64,000 nt of DNA from Comamonas testosteroni (lineage in GTDB: Bacteria; Pseudomonadota; Gammaproteobacteria; Burkholderiales; Burkholderiaceae_C). Below the pieces are notes generated by a model, which was not told where the DNA came from, did no database searches, and saw only the letters and a program-made list of their open reading frames with translations. The translations under genes and the position numbers were made by a program. Location: assembly GCF_003569915.1 (NCBI RefSeq), contig NZ_KZ984445.1, forward strand, positions 124,001 to 188,000. Direction: 5' to 3'. Below, one piece after another: positions 27,408 through 36,954 of the stretch. The first letter of the stretch is position 1. Every line of letters begins with the position of its first letter.

Positions 27408-30400
27408 TTACGCCTCCCTCGGTTTTTCATCAAACCAGCGATACAGCGTAGGCAGCACCACCAGCGTGAGCAAGGTGGACGAGATCAGGCCACCAATCAC
27501 CACAATCGCCAGTGGCCGCTGCACTTCGGAGCCCGGGCCCGTGGCAAACAGGAATGGCACCAGGCCCAGCAGCGCCACTGTCGCCGTCATCATCACGGGG
27601 CGGAAACGCTGGGTGCAACCTTCCTTGACGGCGTCGTGCACGCTCATGCCGTCTTCGCGCAGGTGGCGGATGCTGGTAACCAGCACCACGCCGTTGAGCA
27701 CGGCAATACCCCACAGCGCAATAAAGCCCACGGAAGCTGGCACGCTCACGTACTCACCTGTCACAAACAGACCAACCAGGCCGCCAATCGAAGCAAAAGG
27801 CAGCACCAGAATGATCAGGCTTGCCAGCTTGACGGAGTTGAACAGCAGGAACAGCAGGAAGAAGATGGCCACGATAGTCAGCGGAACGATGACCTGCAGC
27901 GTGCCCATAGCGCGCTCCATGTTCTCGAACTGACCACCGAACTTGAAGTAATAGCCATCTGGCAGCTTGACTTCGCTCTCCAGACGTTGCTCCACCTCGG
28001 CCACAAAGCCAGCCAGGTCACGCCCTTCCACGTTGGCACCCACCACCACGCGGCGCTTGCCGCCTTCGCGGCTGATCTGCGCTGGACCGTCGACCAGCTC
28101 GATCTTGGCCACGCTGTTCAGCGGCACTTGCGCGCCAGTGGCTGTCGTCAGCAGGGTGGCACCAATGGCAGACGGCGATCCGCGGAAGGCTTCGGGGAAG
28201 CGAACCACGACCGCGTAACGGCGCTCACCTTCATAGAGCGTGGTCACATCCTTGCCGCCAATGGCAGACTCCAGCACGCTTTGCACATCGGCCACATTGA
28301 GGCCGTGGCGGGCAATGGCCTTGCGGTCAATGTCCACGGTCAAGGCCTGCTGACCCGACAAGCGCTCGATACGGATATCGGTGCTGCCTGGCACGCTCTT
28401 GAGGATACGGGCCACTTGTTCAGAGACTTGCTTGAGGTCTTCGAGCTCATCGCCAAACACCTTCACGGCCAGTTGCGAACGCACGCCCGTCACCATTTCA
28501 TCCACGCGCTCCGAAATCGGCTGGGACAGCACAATCTGCACGCCTGGAATCTTGGACAGACGCTGGCGAATGTCTTCGTCGATCTCGTCCTGCGTACGCT
28601 CGGAATCAGGATCCAGCAACACGATGGGGTCGGACTCGTTCGGACCTGCAGGGTCTGCCGGCGATTCACCGCGACCCAGCTTGGACACCACGGACTTCAC
28701 GCCTTCCACCTGCGCCACTTCCTTCATGGCCGCCATTTCCATGCGGATGGACTCATCCAGAGAAATGCTGGGCACGCGATTGATCTGCGGCGTCAGCGCA
28801 CCCTCCTTCATGGTGGGCATGAAGGACTTGCCCAGGAAGGGGAACAGACCCAGCGATGCGATCAGCAGCAGCACGGCCACGGCCAGCGTCAGGCGGTGAC
28901 GCGAGGTCGCAGCTTCCAGCAGCTTGAGGTAGTGACGCTTGAGGAAAGCGATCAGCTTGGTGTCGTGATCTGCACCACCCTTGAGGAAGTACGAGCACAG
29001 AACAGGCGACAGGAACAGCGACACCGCCAACGAAACCGCCAGCGCAATCACAATCGTCAGTGCCAATGGGCCAAACATCTTGCCTTCGATACCCTGCAGC
29101 GTCATCAGCGGCAGGAACACCAAGATGATGATGGCAATACCGAAGATAGTGGGCGTCGCGACTTCTGACGTGGCAGACAGCACGGTGCGCACGCGCTCTC
29201 CAACGCTGTTGCCGGCCTGCCCCAGTTTGTGGAAGACATTTTCAACCACCACCACCGTGGCATCCACCATCAGACCAATGGCAATCGCCAGCCCCCCCAG
29301 CGACATCAGATTCGCCGAGATGCCGTACTTGTTCATCAGGATGAAGGTCGTCAGCGGCGTGATGATCAACGTGGCCACCACGATCAGACTGGAGCGCACA
29401 TCCCCCAGGAAGATGAACAGCACCACCACCACGAGGAAGATGCCTTCGATCAGCACCTTGCCCACGGTCCACAGCGCCGAGTCCACCAGATCGGTACGGT
29501 CGTAGTAAGGCACGATCTGCAGGCCGCCAGGCAACATGCCCTTGGCGTTGATCTCGGCCACGCGCTCTTTCACGCGGGTCACGACTTCCTTGGCATTGCC
29601 GCCGCGCATCATCAGCACAATGCCAGAGACACCTTCGGTATAGCCGCCCTTGACGATGGCACCCTGGCGCACTTCGGCACCGATCTGCACCGTCGCCACA
29701 TCACGCACATAGACGGGCACACCACCCTGCTCCTTGAGCACGATATTGCCGATGTCTTCGAGCGAGCGAATCATGCCCACGCCGCGAATCAGATACTGCT
29801 CCGTCACCTGCGGCAGAATGCCGCCGCTGGCATTGGCATTGTTATCTGCCACCGCCTGCACGACCTGGCGCACAGTCAGACCATAGTGACGCAGTCGGCT
29901 CGGGTCCACCAGCACCTGGTACTGCTTGACATAACCACCTTGCGAGTTGATTTCAGCCACGCCAGGAATGGAGCGCAGCAACGGGCGCGCCACCCAGTCC
30001 TGGATGGTGCGGCGCTCAGTCAGCTCGGCCTGGGTCAGCTCGCGCTTGCCATCGTCGGGATGGTCCAGCGTGTACTGATAGACCTCGCCCAAACCTGTGG
30101 AGACAGGACCCAGCACAGGGACAATGCCGCTGGGCATGCGCGGAGTGACCTCGATCAGCCGCTCCGTCACCAGTTGGCGAGCAAAGTACACATCGGTCGC
30201 ATCAGTGAACACCAGCGTGATGATGGACAGACCGCTTTTGTTAAGCGAGCGCATCTCCGTCAGACCGGGAAGACCGGTCATGGCGATTTCCAGCGGCACC
30301 GTGACAAAACGCTCGATTTCCTCGGGCGAGCGGCCTGGCGCTTCAGTCGCAATCTGCACCTGCACATTGGTCACATCGGGGAAAGCATCCACCGACAGAT

Positions 30401-30497
30401 TCATGGCAGCACGCAGGCCGAAACCGCACATCACCAGGGCCAGCACGATCACCACCAGCCGCTGCGATAGCGCGGCACGAATCATGGAGGCAATCAT
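27408..30497 (-). CDS. Heavy-metal efflux RND pump (CzcA/CusA family)
   Basis: Inner-membrane proton-driven pump of the HME-RND family, 1029 residues. First helix LVVIVLALVMCGFGLRAAMN, then FPDVTNVQVQIATEAPGRSPEEIERFVTVPLE, typical of metal RND pumps; twelve helices and two large periplasmic domains. Helix 4 reads AIAIGLMVDATVVVVEN, keeping one acidic residue but lacking the DFG of Zn/Co/Cd pumps; it resembles the AIG type of CusA and HME5 pumps. The metal is therefore uncertain. GGAG precedes ATG 30497, four bases after the fusion-protein gene. Confidence 0.9.
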   Translation of the reverse strand: MIASMIRAALSQRLVVIVLALVMCGFGLRAAMNLSVDAFPDVTNVQVQIATEAPGRSPEEIERFVTVPLEIAMTGLPGLTEMRSLNKSGLSIITLVFTDATDVYFARQLVTERLIEVTPRMPSGIVPVLGPVSTGLGEVYQYTLDHPDDGKRELTQAELTERRTIQDWVARPLLRSIPGVAEINSQGGYVKQYQVLVDPSRLRHYGLTVRQVVQAVADNNANASGGILPQVTEQYLIRGVGMIRSLEDIGNIVLKEQGGVPVYVRDVATVQIGAEVRQGAIVKGGYTEGVSGIVLMMRGGNAKEVVTRVKERVAEINAKGMLPGGLQIVPYYDRTDLVDSALWTVGKVLIEGIFLVVVVLFIFLGDVRSSLIVVATLIITPLTTFILMNKYGISANLMSLGGLAIAIGLMVDATVVVVENVFHKLGQAGNSVGERVRTVLSATSEVATPTIFGIAIIILVFLPLMTLQGIEGKMFGPLALTIVIALAVSLAVSLFLSPVLCSYFLKGGADHDTKLIAFLKRHYLKLLEAATSRHRLTLAVAVLLLIASLGLFPFLGKSFMPTMKEGALTPQINRVPSISLDESIRMEMAAMKEVAQVEGVKSVVSKLGRGESPADPAGPNESDPIVLLDPDSERTQDEIDEDIRQRLSKIPGVQIVLSQPISERVDEMVTGVRSQLAVKVFGDELEDLKQVSEQVARILKSVPGSTDIRIERLSGQQALTVDIDRKAIARHGLNVADVQSVLESAIGGKDVTTLYEGERRYAVVVRFPEAFRGSPSAIGATLLTTATGAQVPLNSVAKIELVDGPAQISREGGKRRVVVGANVEGRDLAGFVAEVEQRLESEVKLPDGYYFKFGGQFENMERAMGTLQVIVPLTIVAIFFLLFLLFNSVKLASLIILVLPFASIGGLVGLFVTGEYVSVPASVGFIALWGIAVLNGVVLVTSIRHLREDGMSVHDAVKEGCTQRFRPVMMTATVALLGLVPFLFATGPGSEVQRPLAIVVIGGLISSTLLTLVVLPTLYRWFDEKPREA

Positions 30498-30501
30498 GGG
30501 C

Positions 30502-31716
30502 TTACTCCAGCTCTGCGCGCTTGCGCTCGTTGTTCAGGTGAAAAGCACCTTCAACCACAATCTGCGTGCCTTCGTTCAAGCCCTTGATGACGGGACGCAG
30601 ACCACCGCTGACAGCGCCCAGATCCACGGGAGTGAGGCGGTAATGGTTCTCGGCCTTCTTCACATAGACATGGTCTTTGTCGTTCTCACGCACCACGGCG
30701 GCAGCAGGAATGGCCAGAGTCTTTTCCATGGCTCCCTGAATCTTCATGGTGGCCAGCATCTGGGGCTTGAGTGACAGGTCGGAGTTGTCCACCTGGGTGC
30801 GGATGGTCACCGTGCGGGTCTCGGGCGAGACCGTATCACCCACATAGATGATCTTGCCGGGAATCAAACCTTCATCAGGCGTGAGGCCCAGTGCAGGCAC
30901 ATCGATCTGCACGTTCTGACCCGTCTTCACACTGCGCGCAATCTGCTCAGGCAAGGCACCAACGACCCAAACATTGGAGAGGTCCGCCACGGTGAACAGA
31001 GGGTCACCGGGCTGAGCGACCTGACCCTGACTGATCTGGCGCTCAATCACGATACCGGCTGAGGACGCAGTAATCGCAGCGTTGGGGGCCACACTGCCCT
31101 GCCCGCGCAAACGCGTCAGCGCATCATTGGACAAGCCCATCAACTTGAGTTGGTCACCTGCGGCACGCAACTCGGCGCGAGCAATCTGCACCTCGGATTC
31201 ACGGCGCTGCAGCTCGGCGGAGCCGATCACATCGGCGGCAATCAGCTGACGCGCACGCTCGGCAGAGCGCTCGGCCAAGGTGGCCGTCGCACTGGCGCGC
31301 ATGTAGGACAGCTGCGCTGTCGTCAACTCGGGGCTTGCGACGCGAGCCAGCACCTGACCAGGTTTGACGCGGTCACCGGTCTCGGCCAGCACCTCGGTCA
31401 CACGGCCTGTGACCGCTGCACCAATGCGAGTGACTTTGCGTTCATTGGCCTCGATACGGCCCGCAATTTCCTGCACCGATGCAAGATCAGCCTGCGCCAC
31501 AGCCGCCAGCTTGAAGTTGCCCGCCATTTCTGCTGGCACCACGACTTCCATGGGGTCCAGGTCCGGCTTGCTTTGTTCAGCCACTGGAGCGGCGGCTTTT
31601 TCATCCTTGCCACAGGCGGTAAGAGTCAAAGACACCAGCCCGGCCATTGCCAGTGCCAGAACCAGTGAGGCCGGGCGACGAAGACCCGCTGAAGATAAAG
31701 AATTTTGAGAAGACAT
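30502..31716 (-). CDS. RND efflux periplasmic adaptor (membrane fusion) lipoprotein
   Basis: 404-residue HlyD/CzcB-type adaptor that joins the RND pump to the outer-membrane channel. The N-terminus is a lipoprotein signal ending in LTAC. It has a split lipoyl domain (TGRVTEVLAETGDRVKPGQVLA and ASSAGIVIERQISQGQVAQPGDPLF), a helical hairpin between (about 140-200), and beta-barrel and membrane-proximal domains with VGDTVSPETRTVTIRTQV. It lacks the His-rich N- or C-terminal extension of Zn-type CzcB. Middle gene of the operon. Confidence 0.88.
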   Translation of the reverse strand: MSSQNSLSSAGLRRPASLVLALAMAGLVSLTLTACGKDEKAAAPVAEQSKPDLDPMEVVVPAEMAGNFKLAAVAQADLASVQEIAGRIEANERKVTRIGAAVTGRVTEVLAETGDRVKPGQVLARVASPELTTAQLSYMRASATATLAERSAERARQLIAADVIGSAELQRRESEVQIARAELRAAGDQLKLMGLSNDALTRLRGQGSVAPNAAITASSAGIVIERQISQGQVAQPGDPLFTVADLSNVWVVGALPEQIARSVKTGQNVQIDVPALGLTPDEGLIPGKIIYVGDTVSPETRTVTIRTQVDNSDLSLKPQMLATMKIQGAMEKTLAIPAAAVVRENDKDHVYVKKAENHYRLTPVDLGAVSGGLRPVIKGLNEGTQIVVEGAFHLNNERKRAELE

Positions 31717-31764
31717 AAGCGTGCTTGAAACAATAAAACTCGGTCTCTAATTCGATGCCGGCGC

Positions 31765-33078
31765 TCAGCGCGTGATCACCGCAGATGGATCGGCATAACG
31801 GCCGGCCAGAAAGTCCAGCTCGATACGAGCGGACTGCATCTGGTAGCGGGCTTCCAGCAAATCGGCACGCACGGTACGTAGCACACGCTGCGCATCGAGC
31901 ACGTCGAGAATGCCGCGCTCGCCATAGCGGTAAGCTGCCTCGGCCACACGCAAGGCGGCTTCGGCTTCCTTGACCGAGCCTTCGCCCAGCGCCTTGGCGC
32001 GTACCTGCGCCATCTCCAGCACCTTGCGGGCCTGCAGCATTTGCTGCTCCAACTCGGCCTTGCGGCCATCCAGGCGCAAACGGGCGCGCTGCTCTTCCGA
32101 CGCTGCCTCATCCATCGGGCCACGACGCTGGTCGAACAGCGGGATCTGCATGGTCACGCCAATGGTGTTGTTGCGGATATCTGGCTCGCGAGTCTGGGCA
32201 TAGCGCAACTCGATGCCAGGCCAGCGACCGGCCTTGGCCCCCCGCTTCTGCGCCTCGGCCTTCTCCACCTCGGACTGAAGCTGCATCAACTCGGGATGGG
32301 TCTGGACATCGATGCCCTGCATCTGGCTGGCTCGCACCGGGTCTTGCAGTGACAGCGCCAGATCAAAACGTGCAGGCAACTGGCCTGCCGCCAGGCGGTT
32401 GAGCGTGAGCTGCGACTGCTCGACCATCAAGCGGGCCGATTGTTCCTGCTGACGTGCATTGATCAACTCAGCGTCGGCCTTGATGATTTCGTAGCGTGCT
32501 GCCTCCCCACTGGCCACGCGCACACGCACGCGCTCGTGCGCCTGCTCCAGCAGCTTGACCGCATCATGCGCTGCCTGCACCTGCGCCTGTCGCAGCACGA
32601 CTTCATAGGCCTTGAGTTTGACCTGGGCCACCAGCGCATTGCGCGATGCTGCAATCTGGTGCACAGATGCCCGCTGACCTGCCTCAGCCGCATTCACACG
32701 GGCGCTGCGCACCGAGGGCATTTCGATAGGCACCGAAATGCCCATGGAGTTCACCGCTCCGGGATTGGCAGAAGCCATGCGCGCCTTGTTGTCACCACGG
32801 CTCCACTCCAGCTTGGGGTTGGGCAAAGCACCTGCAGTCACTACGGCTGCCTGAGCCGTCACACTGGACTGCTGTACCGAGCGCAGTTCAGGGTTGTGGT
32901 CGAGCACGGTTTCAATCAGTTGGCCCAGGCTGAGCTTGGGCACCGCGTTACCGGCGTCAGCAATGCTGGTGCTCACCTGCGATGCACCAGCAGGCACCGA
33001 AGTCTGAGCCTGGGCCGAAAAAGCCGCAGTCAGGCAAAGCGCCAAAATGCCAGGTTGCAAAAAACGCCGTGCAGACAT
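31765..33078 (-). CDS. TolC-family outer membrane efflux channel
   Basis: 437-residue outer-membrane factor of the CzcC/CusC type. Start at 33078 gives a signal peptide MSARRFLQPGILALCLTAAF with cleavage near AQA. Two coiled-coil repeats follow (PNPKLEWSRGDNK and WPGIELRYAQTREP regions mark their starts); the end RYGERGILDVLDAQRVLRTVRADL is typical. A longer reading from 33210 or 33144 would put the signal peptide inside the protein. First structural gene of the efflux operon. Confidence 0.87.
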   Translation of the reverse strand: MSARRFLQPGILALCLTAAFSAQAQTSVPAGASQVSTSIADAGNAVPKLSLGQLIETVLDHNPELRSVQQSSVTAQAAVVTAGALPNPKLEWSRGDNKARMASANPGAVNSMGISVPIEMPSVRSARVNAAEAGQRASVHQIAASRNALVAQVKLKAYEVVLRQAQVQAAHDAVKLLEQAHERVRVRVASGEAARYEIIKADAELINARQQEQSARLMVEQSQLTLNRLAAGQLPARFDLALSLQDPVRASQMQGIDVQTHPELMQLQSEVEKAEAQKRGAKAGRWPGIELRYAQTREPDIRNNTIGVTMQIPLFDQRRGPMDEAASEEQRARLRLDGRKAELEQQMLQARKVLEMAQVRAKALGEGSVKEAEAALRVAEAAYRYGERGILDVLDAQRVLRTVRADLLEARYQMQSARIELDFLAGRYADPSAVITR

Positions 33079-33390
33079 GTCACCCAAACGATGCACATCC
33101 ACTTTGGCCGGTTCAGACGCCGGCACTATCGATCTATAGAACATAGAACACAGCTGCCTTCTTGAGGGCAGATAAAGTGAGAAAAATATAAAACCTGCGC
33201 CAAGGCTCACGTGGCAGCGCTGCTGCTGTGAACAAGGCTCAGGAACACCAAGGCAGGTGTGAAGGCATTCGGATTGCGATGAAGTCCCGCGATAGGACTA
33301 GCAGATTTCAGGCCAACTCGGCCTGAAACGGTCCGAAGCCGAAGTCAGTCGATACAGTCCATTGCCCACCAGCAAGCACGCATGCTGGCG
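33079..33390 (-). other. Gene-poor leader of the efflux operon
   Basis: 312 bases between a small unknown gene and the outer-membrane channel gene. It holds an inverted repeat TTTCAGGCC-aact-CGGCCTGAAA (33306-33328) without a T-run, which could be an operator or mRNA hairpin, and no recognisable gene. Confidence 0.4.
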
Positions 33391-33804
33391 TCAGACGCGC
33401 TGGGACTCGCCTGCCTGCGGCAGGCGACGACTAGGCGGACGTAGCATTCCGTCCAGCCAGGCAGAATTGGGATGCACCGTATGCGCTTGCGGTTGCACCC
33501 AGAGATGAGCGACACCCACCGCGATATCATCGGGCGGGCCAAACAGTTCGTTGCGATCTTCCTGCGCGGAATTGAGCTCTGCTGAGCGATGCGGACGGTG
33601 AATGGAGAACTCCACCGTATCGTCTTCCACATCCTCTTCAAACTCTTGCAGCACGTCCACGCCATATTCGTGCGGCTCGGCATCCAGCGCATAGGCCATG
33701 GCTACCACATCTTGCGAACCTGCAGGCCAGATAGCCGCGATCTGCACGCCAACAATGGCGGCAAACATCAGCAATGAAAGCAGGAAAGACGAAGCCGGAC
33801 GCAT
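33391..33804 (-). CDS. Hypothetical membrane-anchored protein upstream of the efflux genes
   Basis: 137 residues from ATG 33804. One N-terminal hydrophobic helix (SSFLLSLLMFAAIVGVQIAAIW) is followed by a mostly acidic stretch (EPHEYGVDVLQEFEEDVEDD) and a basic tail (LRPPSRRLPQAGES). No His-rich metal site or known domain is visible. Its position before the outer-membrane channel recalls small accessory genes such as czcI, but the sequence does not resemble CzcI or CnrX/NccX. Function unknown. It may also be transcribed separately, as a 312-base gap follows. Confidence 0.6.
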   Translation of the reverse strand: MRPASSFLLSLLMFAAIVGVQIAAIWPAGSQDVVAMAYALDAEPHEYGVDVLQEFEEDVEDDTVEFSIHRPHRSAELNSAQEDRNELFGPPDDIAVGVAHLWVQPQAHTVHPNSAWLDGMLRPPSRRLPQAGESQRV

Positions 33805-34043
33805 GAAGCGGAAATGCCCTGATGAAACAAGCAACGACGGGAAAGGAAAACTGGTACCGCCGACAGCAGCGGTACAAACAGGATGGTGTACCTGTCAGTG
33901 ACAAAAGTTCCCTCAATGGAAAATTTTTGTCAGGCTTTCACGAAAGTGTGAACGATAGCTTATCGCCATAGCACTTGCAGTACAAGGGGATCTTGCTAGA
34001 AAGTCAGTAGCATGCAAGCCAATCATTGCAAATGACTGGAATG

Positions 34044-34080
34044 AAAAAAGCCGCAACCCGAAAGGATTGCGGCTTTTTTG
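34044..34080 (-). terminator. Terminator of the second tRNA array
   Basis: AAAAAAGCCGCAA / TTGCGGCTTTTTT; near copy of the hairpin that ends the first cluster. Confidence 0.88.
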
Positions 34081-34084
34081 AATC

Positions 34085-34161
34085 TGGCGGAGTGGACGGG
34101 ACTCGAACCCGCGACCCCCGGCGTGACAGGCCGGTATTCTAACCAACTGAACTACCACTCC
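34085..34161 (-). tRNA. tRNA-Asp (GTC), array 2, last gene
   Basis: Same 77-base gene as at 26450; anticodon GTC, CCA encoded. Confidence 0.97.
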
Positions 34162-34209
34162 TGGCAGGAAGCTTTGCTACATATTATATAGCTGCAAGCG
34201 CTTCAAACT

Positions 34210-34285
34210 TGGCGACCCTACGGGGATTCGAACCCCGGTACTCACCGTGAAAGGGTGATGTCCTAGGCCTCTAGACGATAGGGTC
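34210..34285 (-). tRNA. tRNA-Glu (TTC), array 2
   Basis: Same 76-base gene as at 26575; anticodon TTC, CCA encoded. Confidence 0.97.
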
Positions 34286-34330
34286 AATTCCTAGAACGAT
34301 TCGAGTTTTGCAACTCGCCGTCAAAATTTT

Positions 34331-34406
<76 letters not shown>

Positions 34407-34439
34407 AAAATACTTCCCAATCAGGAAGCATCAAAACTG

Positions 34440-34516
34440 TGGCGGAGTGGACGGGACTCGAACCCGCGACCCCCGGCGTGACAGGCCGGTATTCTAACCA
34501 ACTGAACTACCACTCC
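34440..34516 (-). tRNA. tRNA-Asp (GTC), array 2
   Basis: Anticodon GTC; body identical to the other Asp copies; 33 bases upstream of the following Ala gene. Confidence 0.97.
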
Positions 34517-34564
34517 TGGCAGGAAGCTTTGCTACATATTATGTAGCTACAAGCACTTCAAACT

Positions 34565-34640
34565 TGGCGACCCTACGGGGATTCGAACCCCGGTACTCAC
34601 CGTGAAAGGGTGATGTCCTAGGCCTCTAGACGATAGGGTC
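34565..34640 (-). tRNA. tRNA-Glu (TTC), array 2
   Basis: Anticodon TTC; body identical to the other Glu copies. Confidence 0.97.
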
Positions 34641-34685
34641 AATTCCTAGAACGATTCGAGTTTTGCAACTCGCCGTCAAATTTTT

Positions 34686-34761
<76 letters not shown>

Positions 34762-34793
34762 AAATACTTCCCAATTAGGGAGCATCAAAACTG

Positions 34794-34870
34794 TGGCGGA
34801 GTGGACGGGACTCGAACCCGCGACCCCCGGCGTGACAGGCCGGTATTCTAACCAACTGAACTACCACTCC
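34794..34870 (-). tRNA. tRNA-Asp (GTC), array 2
   Basis: Anticodon GTC; part of the block that lacks a tRNA-Ala gene upstream. Confidence 0.97.
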
Positions 34871-34918
34871 TGGCAGGAAGCTTTGCTCACTACTTTGTAG
34901 CTACAAGTGCTTCAAACT

Positions 34919-34994
34919 TGGCGACCCTACGGGGATTCGAACCCCGGTACTCACCGTGAAAGGGTGATGTCCTAGGCCTCTAGACGATAGGGTC
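34919..34994 (-). tRNA. tRNA-Glu (TTC), array 2, block without tRNA-Ala
   Basis: Anticodon TTC. Instead of a tRNA-Ala, an 80-base segment with a terminator hairpin lies upstream. Confidence 0.97.
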
Positions 34995-35024
34995 AAACCT
35001 TGGACTACTTTGCAGTAACCGATT

Positions 35025-35058
35025 AAAAAAGCGCCTTCTTCTGTAAAGGCGCTTTTTT
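35025..35058 (-). terminator. Terminator hairpin inside the second tRNA array
   Basis: AAAAAAGCGCCTT / AAGGCGCTTTTTT between tRNA-Asp at 35075 and tRNA-Glu at 34919. It has runs on both sides and could end the first three-gene block; the remaining eight tRNAs would then need readthrough or their own promoter. Confidence 0.82.
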
Positions 35059-35074
35059 AATCAAGCGACTGGAC

Positions 35075-35151
35075 TGGCGGAGTGGACGGGACTCGAACCC
35101 GCGACCCCCGGCGTGACAGGCCGGTATTCTAACCAACTGAACTACCACTCC
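35075..35151 (-). tRNA. tRNA-Asp (GTC), array 2
   Basis: Anticodon GTC; third gene of the promoter-proximal block. Confidence 0.97.
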
Positions 35152-35199
35152 TGGCAGGAAGCTTTGCTCACTACTTTGTAGCTACAAGTGCTTCAAACT

Positions 35200-35275
35200 T
35201 GGCGACCCTACGGGGATTCGAACCCCGGTACTCACCGTGAAAGGGTGATGTCCTAGGCCTCTAGACGATAGGGTC
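35200..35275 (-). tRNA. tRNA-Glu (TTC), array 2
   Basis: Anticodon TTC; second gene of the promoter-proximal block. Confidence 0.97.
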
Positions 35276-35320
35276 AATTCCTAGAACGATTCGAGTTTTT
35301 CAACTCGCCGTCAAAAATTT

Positions 35321-35396
<76 letters not shown>

Positions 35397-35413
35397 AAAA
35401 TTCTTTTCTCTTG

Positions 35414-35443
35414 AAAGCGCAACCTTTTAATCAGTTGCGCTTT
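35414..35443 (-). terminator. Hairpin between gltX and the tRNA array
   Basis: Perfect AAAGCGCAAC / GTTGCGCTTT stem in the leader of the tRNA array. The T-run is short (TTTCAAG), so it may end gltX transcripts only partly or act as an attenuator for the array. Confidence 0.5.
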
Positions 35444-35455
35444 GCAGAGCCTCGA

Positions 35456-35485
35456 ATTATAGACAGGTTTTTAGCGGTTTTTCAA
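35456..35485 (-). promoter_or_regulatory. Promoter of the second tRNA array, inside the gltX end
   Basis: TTGAAA (35480-35485) and TATAAT (35456-35461) with an 18-base spacer on the minus strand. The -35 lies in the last codons of gltX and the stop codon is in the spacer. Confidence 0.7.
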
Positions 35486-36880
35486 ACGCGAGAGAACTTT
35501 TTCGCGTCCGAGCAGTTCCAGCACCGCATCCACCGATGGCGTATGGGCCGTACCCACGGTCAGCACACGCACAGGCATGGCCAGCATGGGCATCTTCACG
35601 CCCTGGGCCTTGAGCACTTCCTTGATAGAGGCGGCAATGGCTTCCTTGCTCCACTCCACGCCTTCCATGGCAGCAGCAAATGCATCCAGGATAGGTGTTG
35701 CGGCTTCGGTCACATGCTTTGCATAGTCTTCGGCATTGCGCTCCACGCTATCTACATAGAAGACTTTGATCCAGTTAGCCAAGTCAACCAGGGTTTCGCA
35801 GCGGTCCTTGAACAGAGCGACGATACGCACCAGACGGTCATCGGCTTCCAGAGCGGCAGCATCCACACCAGCCTTAACCACAAAAGGCTTGACCATGGCG
35901 GCCAGCGCCACATCGTCCATGGCCTTCAGGTGCTGGGCGTTGACCCAGCGCAGCTTGGCTTCGTCAAACTGACCGGCGCTGCGGCCCAGGTGGTCAAGGT
36001 TGAACCATTCTAGGAACTGGGCGCGGCTGAAGATTTCGTCGTCGCCGTGGCTCCAGCCCAGGCGGGCCAGATAGTTGACCATGGCGTCGGGCAGATAGCC
36101 TTCGTCACGGTATTGCGTCACGGCCTTGGCTCCGTTGCGCTTGCTCATCTTCTCGCCCTGCTCGTTCAGCACAGTAGGCAGGTGGGCAAACACGGGCACG
36201 TTAGCACCCAGCGCTTCAAAGATGTGAATCTGACGGGGCGTGTTGTTGACGTGGTCGTCGCCGCGAATCACATGGGTGATGTTCATGTCCATGTCATCGA
36301 CACAGACGCAGAAGTTATATGTGGGCGTGCCATCGGGGCGGGCGATCACCAGATCGTCCAGCTCGGAGTTCTGGAACTCGATATGCCCCTTGCACTTATC
36401 GTCCCAGCCGACCACACCAGTCAGAGGCGTCTTGAAGCGCAGCACAGGCTTCACGCCTTCGGGAATGGCGGGCAGCACCTTGCCGGGTTCAGGACGCCAT
36501 GTACCGTCGTAACGGGGCTTTTCCTTGTTGGCCATTTGCTTTTCACGCAGGGCGTCCAGCTCTTCCATGCTCATATAGCAGGGGTAGACGTAGCCCTTCT
36601 CTTGCAGCGTGGCCAGCACTTCTTTGTAGCGCTCCATGCGCTGCATTTGGTAGAACGGACCTTCATCATGGTCCAGCTGCAGCCATTCCATGCCTTCCAG
36701 AATCACATCCACAGAAGCCTGTGTGGAGCGTTCCAGATCGGTGTCCTCAATGCGCAGCACAAAGTCGCCGCCATTAGCGCGAGCAAAAGCCCAGGGGTAG
36801 AGAGCCGAGCGGATATTGCCCAGGTGGATAAAACCAGTGGGCGATGGAGCAAAACGGGTGCGAATTTTATTAGTTGTCAT
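35471..36880 (-). CDS. gltX: Glutamyl-tRNA synthetase
   Basis: Class I synthetase that charges tRNA-Glu, 469 residues. The HIGH-type motif is in [18 protein letters not shown] is KMSKRNGA, and [19 protein letters not shown] is typical. Start [14 protein letters not shown] at 36880 is preceded by AAGGA. It lies next to an array with four tRNA-Glu genes, transcribed in the same direction. It follows metZ after a family B repeat. Confidence 0.96.
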   Translation of the reverse strand: MTTNKIRTRFAPSPTGFIHLGNIRSALYPWAFARANGGDFVLRIEDTDLERSTQASVDVILEGMEWLQLDHDEGPFYQMQRMERYKEVLATLQEKGYVYPCYMSMEELDALREKQMANKEKPRYDGTWRPEPGKVLPAIPEGVKPVLRFKTPLTGVVGWDDKCKGHIEFQNSELDDLVIARPDGTPTYNFCVCVDDMDMNITHVIRGDDHVNNTPRQIHIFEALGANVPVFAHLPTVLNEQGEKMSKRNGAKAVTQYRDEGYLPDAMVNYLARLGWSHGDDEIFSRAQFLEWFNLDHLGRSAGQFDEAKLRWVNAQHLKAMDDVALAAMVKPFVVKAGVDAAALEADDRLVRIVALFKDRCETLVDLANWIKVFYVDSVERNAEDYAKHVTEAATPILDAFAAAMEGVEWSKEAIAASIKEVLKAQGVKMPMLAMPVRVLTVGTAHTPSVDAVLELLGREKVLSRLKNR

Positions 36881-36954
36881 ATAAAAATCCTTGTGCAGCA
36901 AGTTCAAAGCCAAGATGAAGGCGCATCAATAACGCGCAACCTCAGCCAGAGATG

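Noticed and set aside
27636-30470. Long plus-strand frames (510 and 413 codons) opposite the RND pump gene
   Set aside because: His/Gln-rich antisense frames of a conserved pump.
27408-33078. Assignment of the RND system as a Co/Zn/Cd (czc) pump
   Set aside because: Helix 4 lacks the DFG of Czc-type pumps and the adaptor lacks His-rich regions; the metal is left open.
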